DNA of 64,000 nucleotides from Gammaproteobacteria bacterium (GTDB taxonomy: Bacteria > Pseudomonadota > Gammaproteobacteria > Steroidobacterales > Foliamicaceae): positions 21,661 through 85,660 of the forward strand of contig VXSK01000003.1 of NCBI GenBank assembly GCA_009838035.1, in the 5' to 3' direction. Made by a program: the position numbers and the translations under genes. Below, piece after piece: positions 63,576 through 64,000 of this stretch (within the stretch, counting starts at the first letter, position 1; the number at the start of each line of letters is the position of its first letter). A model generated the notes under the pieces. The model did not search any database. It saw only the letters and a list, made by a program, of their open reading frames with translations, and was not told where the DNA came from.

Positions 63576-64000
63576 ATGATTGCATACGGCATCTTCAACT
63601 TTCTGCACGTACTGGTGTTTGCGGTCATCGTCGGCATCGAACTCCCGGCGCTGTACGCGTTGCGCATGGCCGGCGGGCCGTCCGGCAATCAGGCCACCCG
63701 CTCCATGGCGGTGCGCGTAAAGCGCTACGCGGACGCGGTCTCCGCCATCATGCTGGTCCTGCTCCTGCCCCTGGGCGTGCAGATCGCCACCGACCTCGGC
63801 GTCTACACGCTGATGTCCTCAAGCTGGCTGATCGCCACCTGGGTGGTGGGCCTGGTCTGGTTGGCCATCGCGCTGATGTCCGAGCTGACCGGAGCCTCGA
63901 CATGGGCGCAACGAATCTACAAGTCCGAGTGCGTGCTGCGCATCGTCATCGGCCTCGGCAACGTCTATGACGCCGTGGTCGGATTTACCGGCGACGGCAT
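63576..64000 (+). CDS. Multi-pass membrane protein of unknown function (partial, runs off the right edge)
   Basis: The ATG at 63576 starts IAYGIFNFLHVLVFAVIVGI; AGGA lies shortly before. At least 141 codons are open to the window end. Three to four hydrophobic segments are visible (FLHVLVFAVIVGIELPALYAL; DAVSAIMLVLLLPLGVQIA; WLIATWVVGLVWLAIALMSEL), separated by a basic loop. Not recognised. It is divergent from the hydrolase with a 78-base gap. Confidence 0.7.
   Translation, partial: MIAYGIFNFLHVLVFAVIVGIELPALYALRMAGGPSGNQATRSMAVRVKRYADAVSAIMLVLLLPLGVQIATDLGVYTLMSSSWLIATWVVGLVWLAIALMSELTGASTWAQRIYKSECVLRIVIGLGNVYDAVVGFTGDG

Overview
The window reads as 64 kb of chromosome from a GC-rich gammaproteobacterium. 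The order rpsP-rimM-trmD-rplS, the run grpE-dnaK-dnaJ-dapB-carA-carB-greA followed by rlmE and ftsH, and the neighbourhood nadK-recN-fur-bamE-rnfH-ratA-smpB are all gammaproteobacterial. Fur has a single cysteine, as in Pseudomonas. TRAP and TonB-dependent uptake genes would suit a marine or host-associated life, but that is inference. I see no rRNA, tRNA, CRISPR array, integrase or intact insertion sequence. Genes are tightly packed, with many 4-base ATGA/GTGA start-stop overlaps.

Layout. (1) 1-12109, minus strand: one unbroken run that begins with the ribosomal operon rpsP-rimM-trmD-rplS and continues through a four-part TRAP transporter (tatT-dctP-dctQ-dctM), a PQQ-type sugar dehydrogenase, sppA, a two-gene ABC exporter and alpha/beta hydrolases. 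(2) 12199-14244: a secreted metzincin-like lipoprotein of different base composition. (3) 14276-19417: the mutasome cassette imuA-imuB-dnaE2. (4) 19602-23233: a metallo-beta-lactamase-fold protein with an O-methyltransferase, then, on the plus strand, a small unknown protein with an aromatic amino acid decarboxylase. (5) 23282-37143, minus strand: ftsH, peroxiredoxin, persulfide dioxygenase-like protein, rlmE, greA, carB, carA, dapB, dnaJ, dnaK, grpE, with sigma-32-like promoters before grpE and dnaK. (6) 37277-41983: nadK-recN-fur and bamE, then rnfH-ratA facing back, then smpB. (7) 42052-55017: an outer-membrane protein and a plus-strand cluster of transporters. (8) 55054-64000: a TonB-dependent receptor, nitroreductase, two amidohydrolases, two alpha/beta hydrolases, an ArsC-family protein and a partial membrane protein.

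The strongest novelty is region 7. An NCS2 (xanthine/uracil-type) permease carries a C-terminal domain shaped like an RsbW-type ATPase but lacking its catalytic residues. It is translationally coupled to an adaptor and then to a 1524-residue RND efflux permease. The last ~400 residues of that permease match the C-terminal adenylyltransferase half of GlnE, with the two metal-binding aspartates replaced by Pro and Glu. A second, ordinary adaptor-RND pair follows behind its own sigma-70-like promoter. So one locus holds two transporters fused to apparently dead regulatory enzyme domains, which suggests efflux or uptake gated by nitrogen or nucleotide signals. That function is inference.

Other points of interest are three dispersed long hairpins with a shared loop and covarying arms (19496, 34336, 40286), a fourth hairpin over the grpE stop, three tandem mini-palindromes between the decarboxylase and ftsH, S16 with a ~130-residue acidic tail, and two scars of gene loss or duplication (left edge; 62449-62535).
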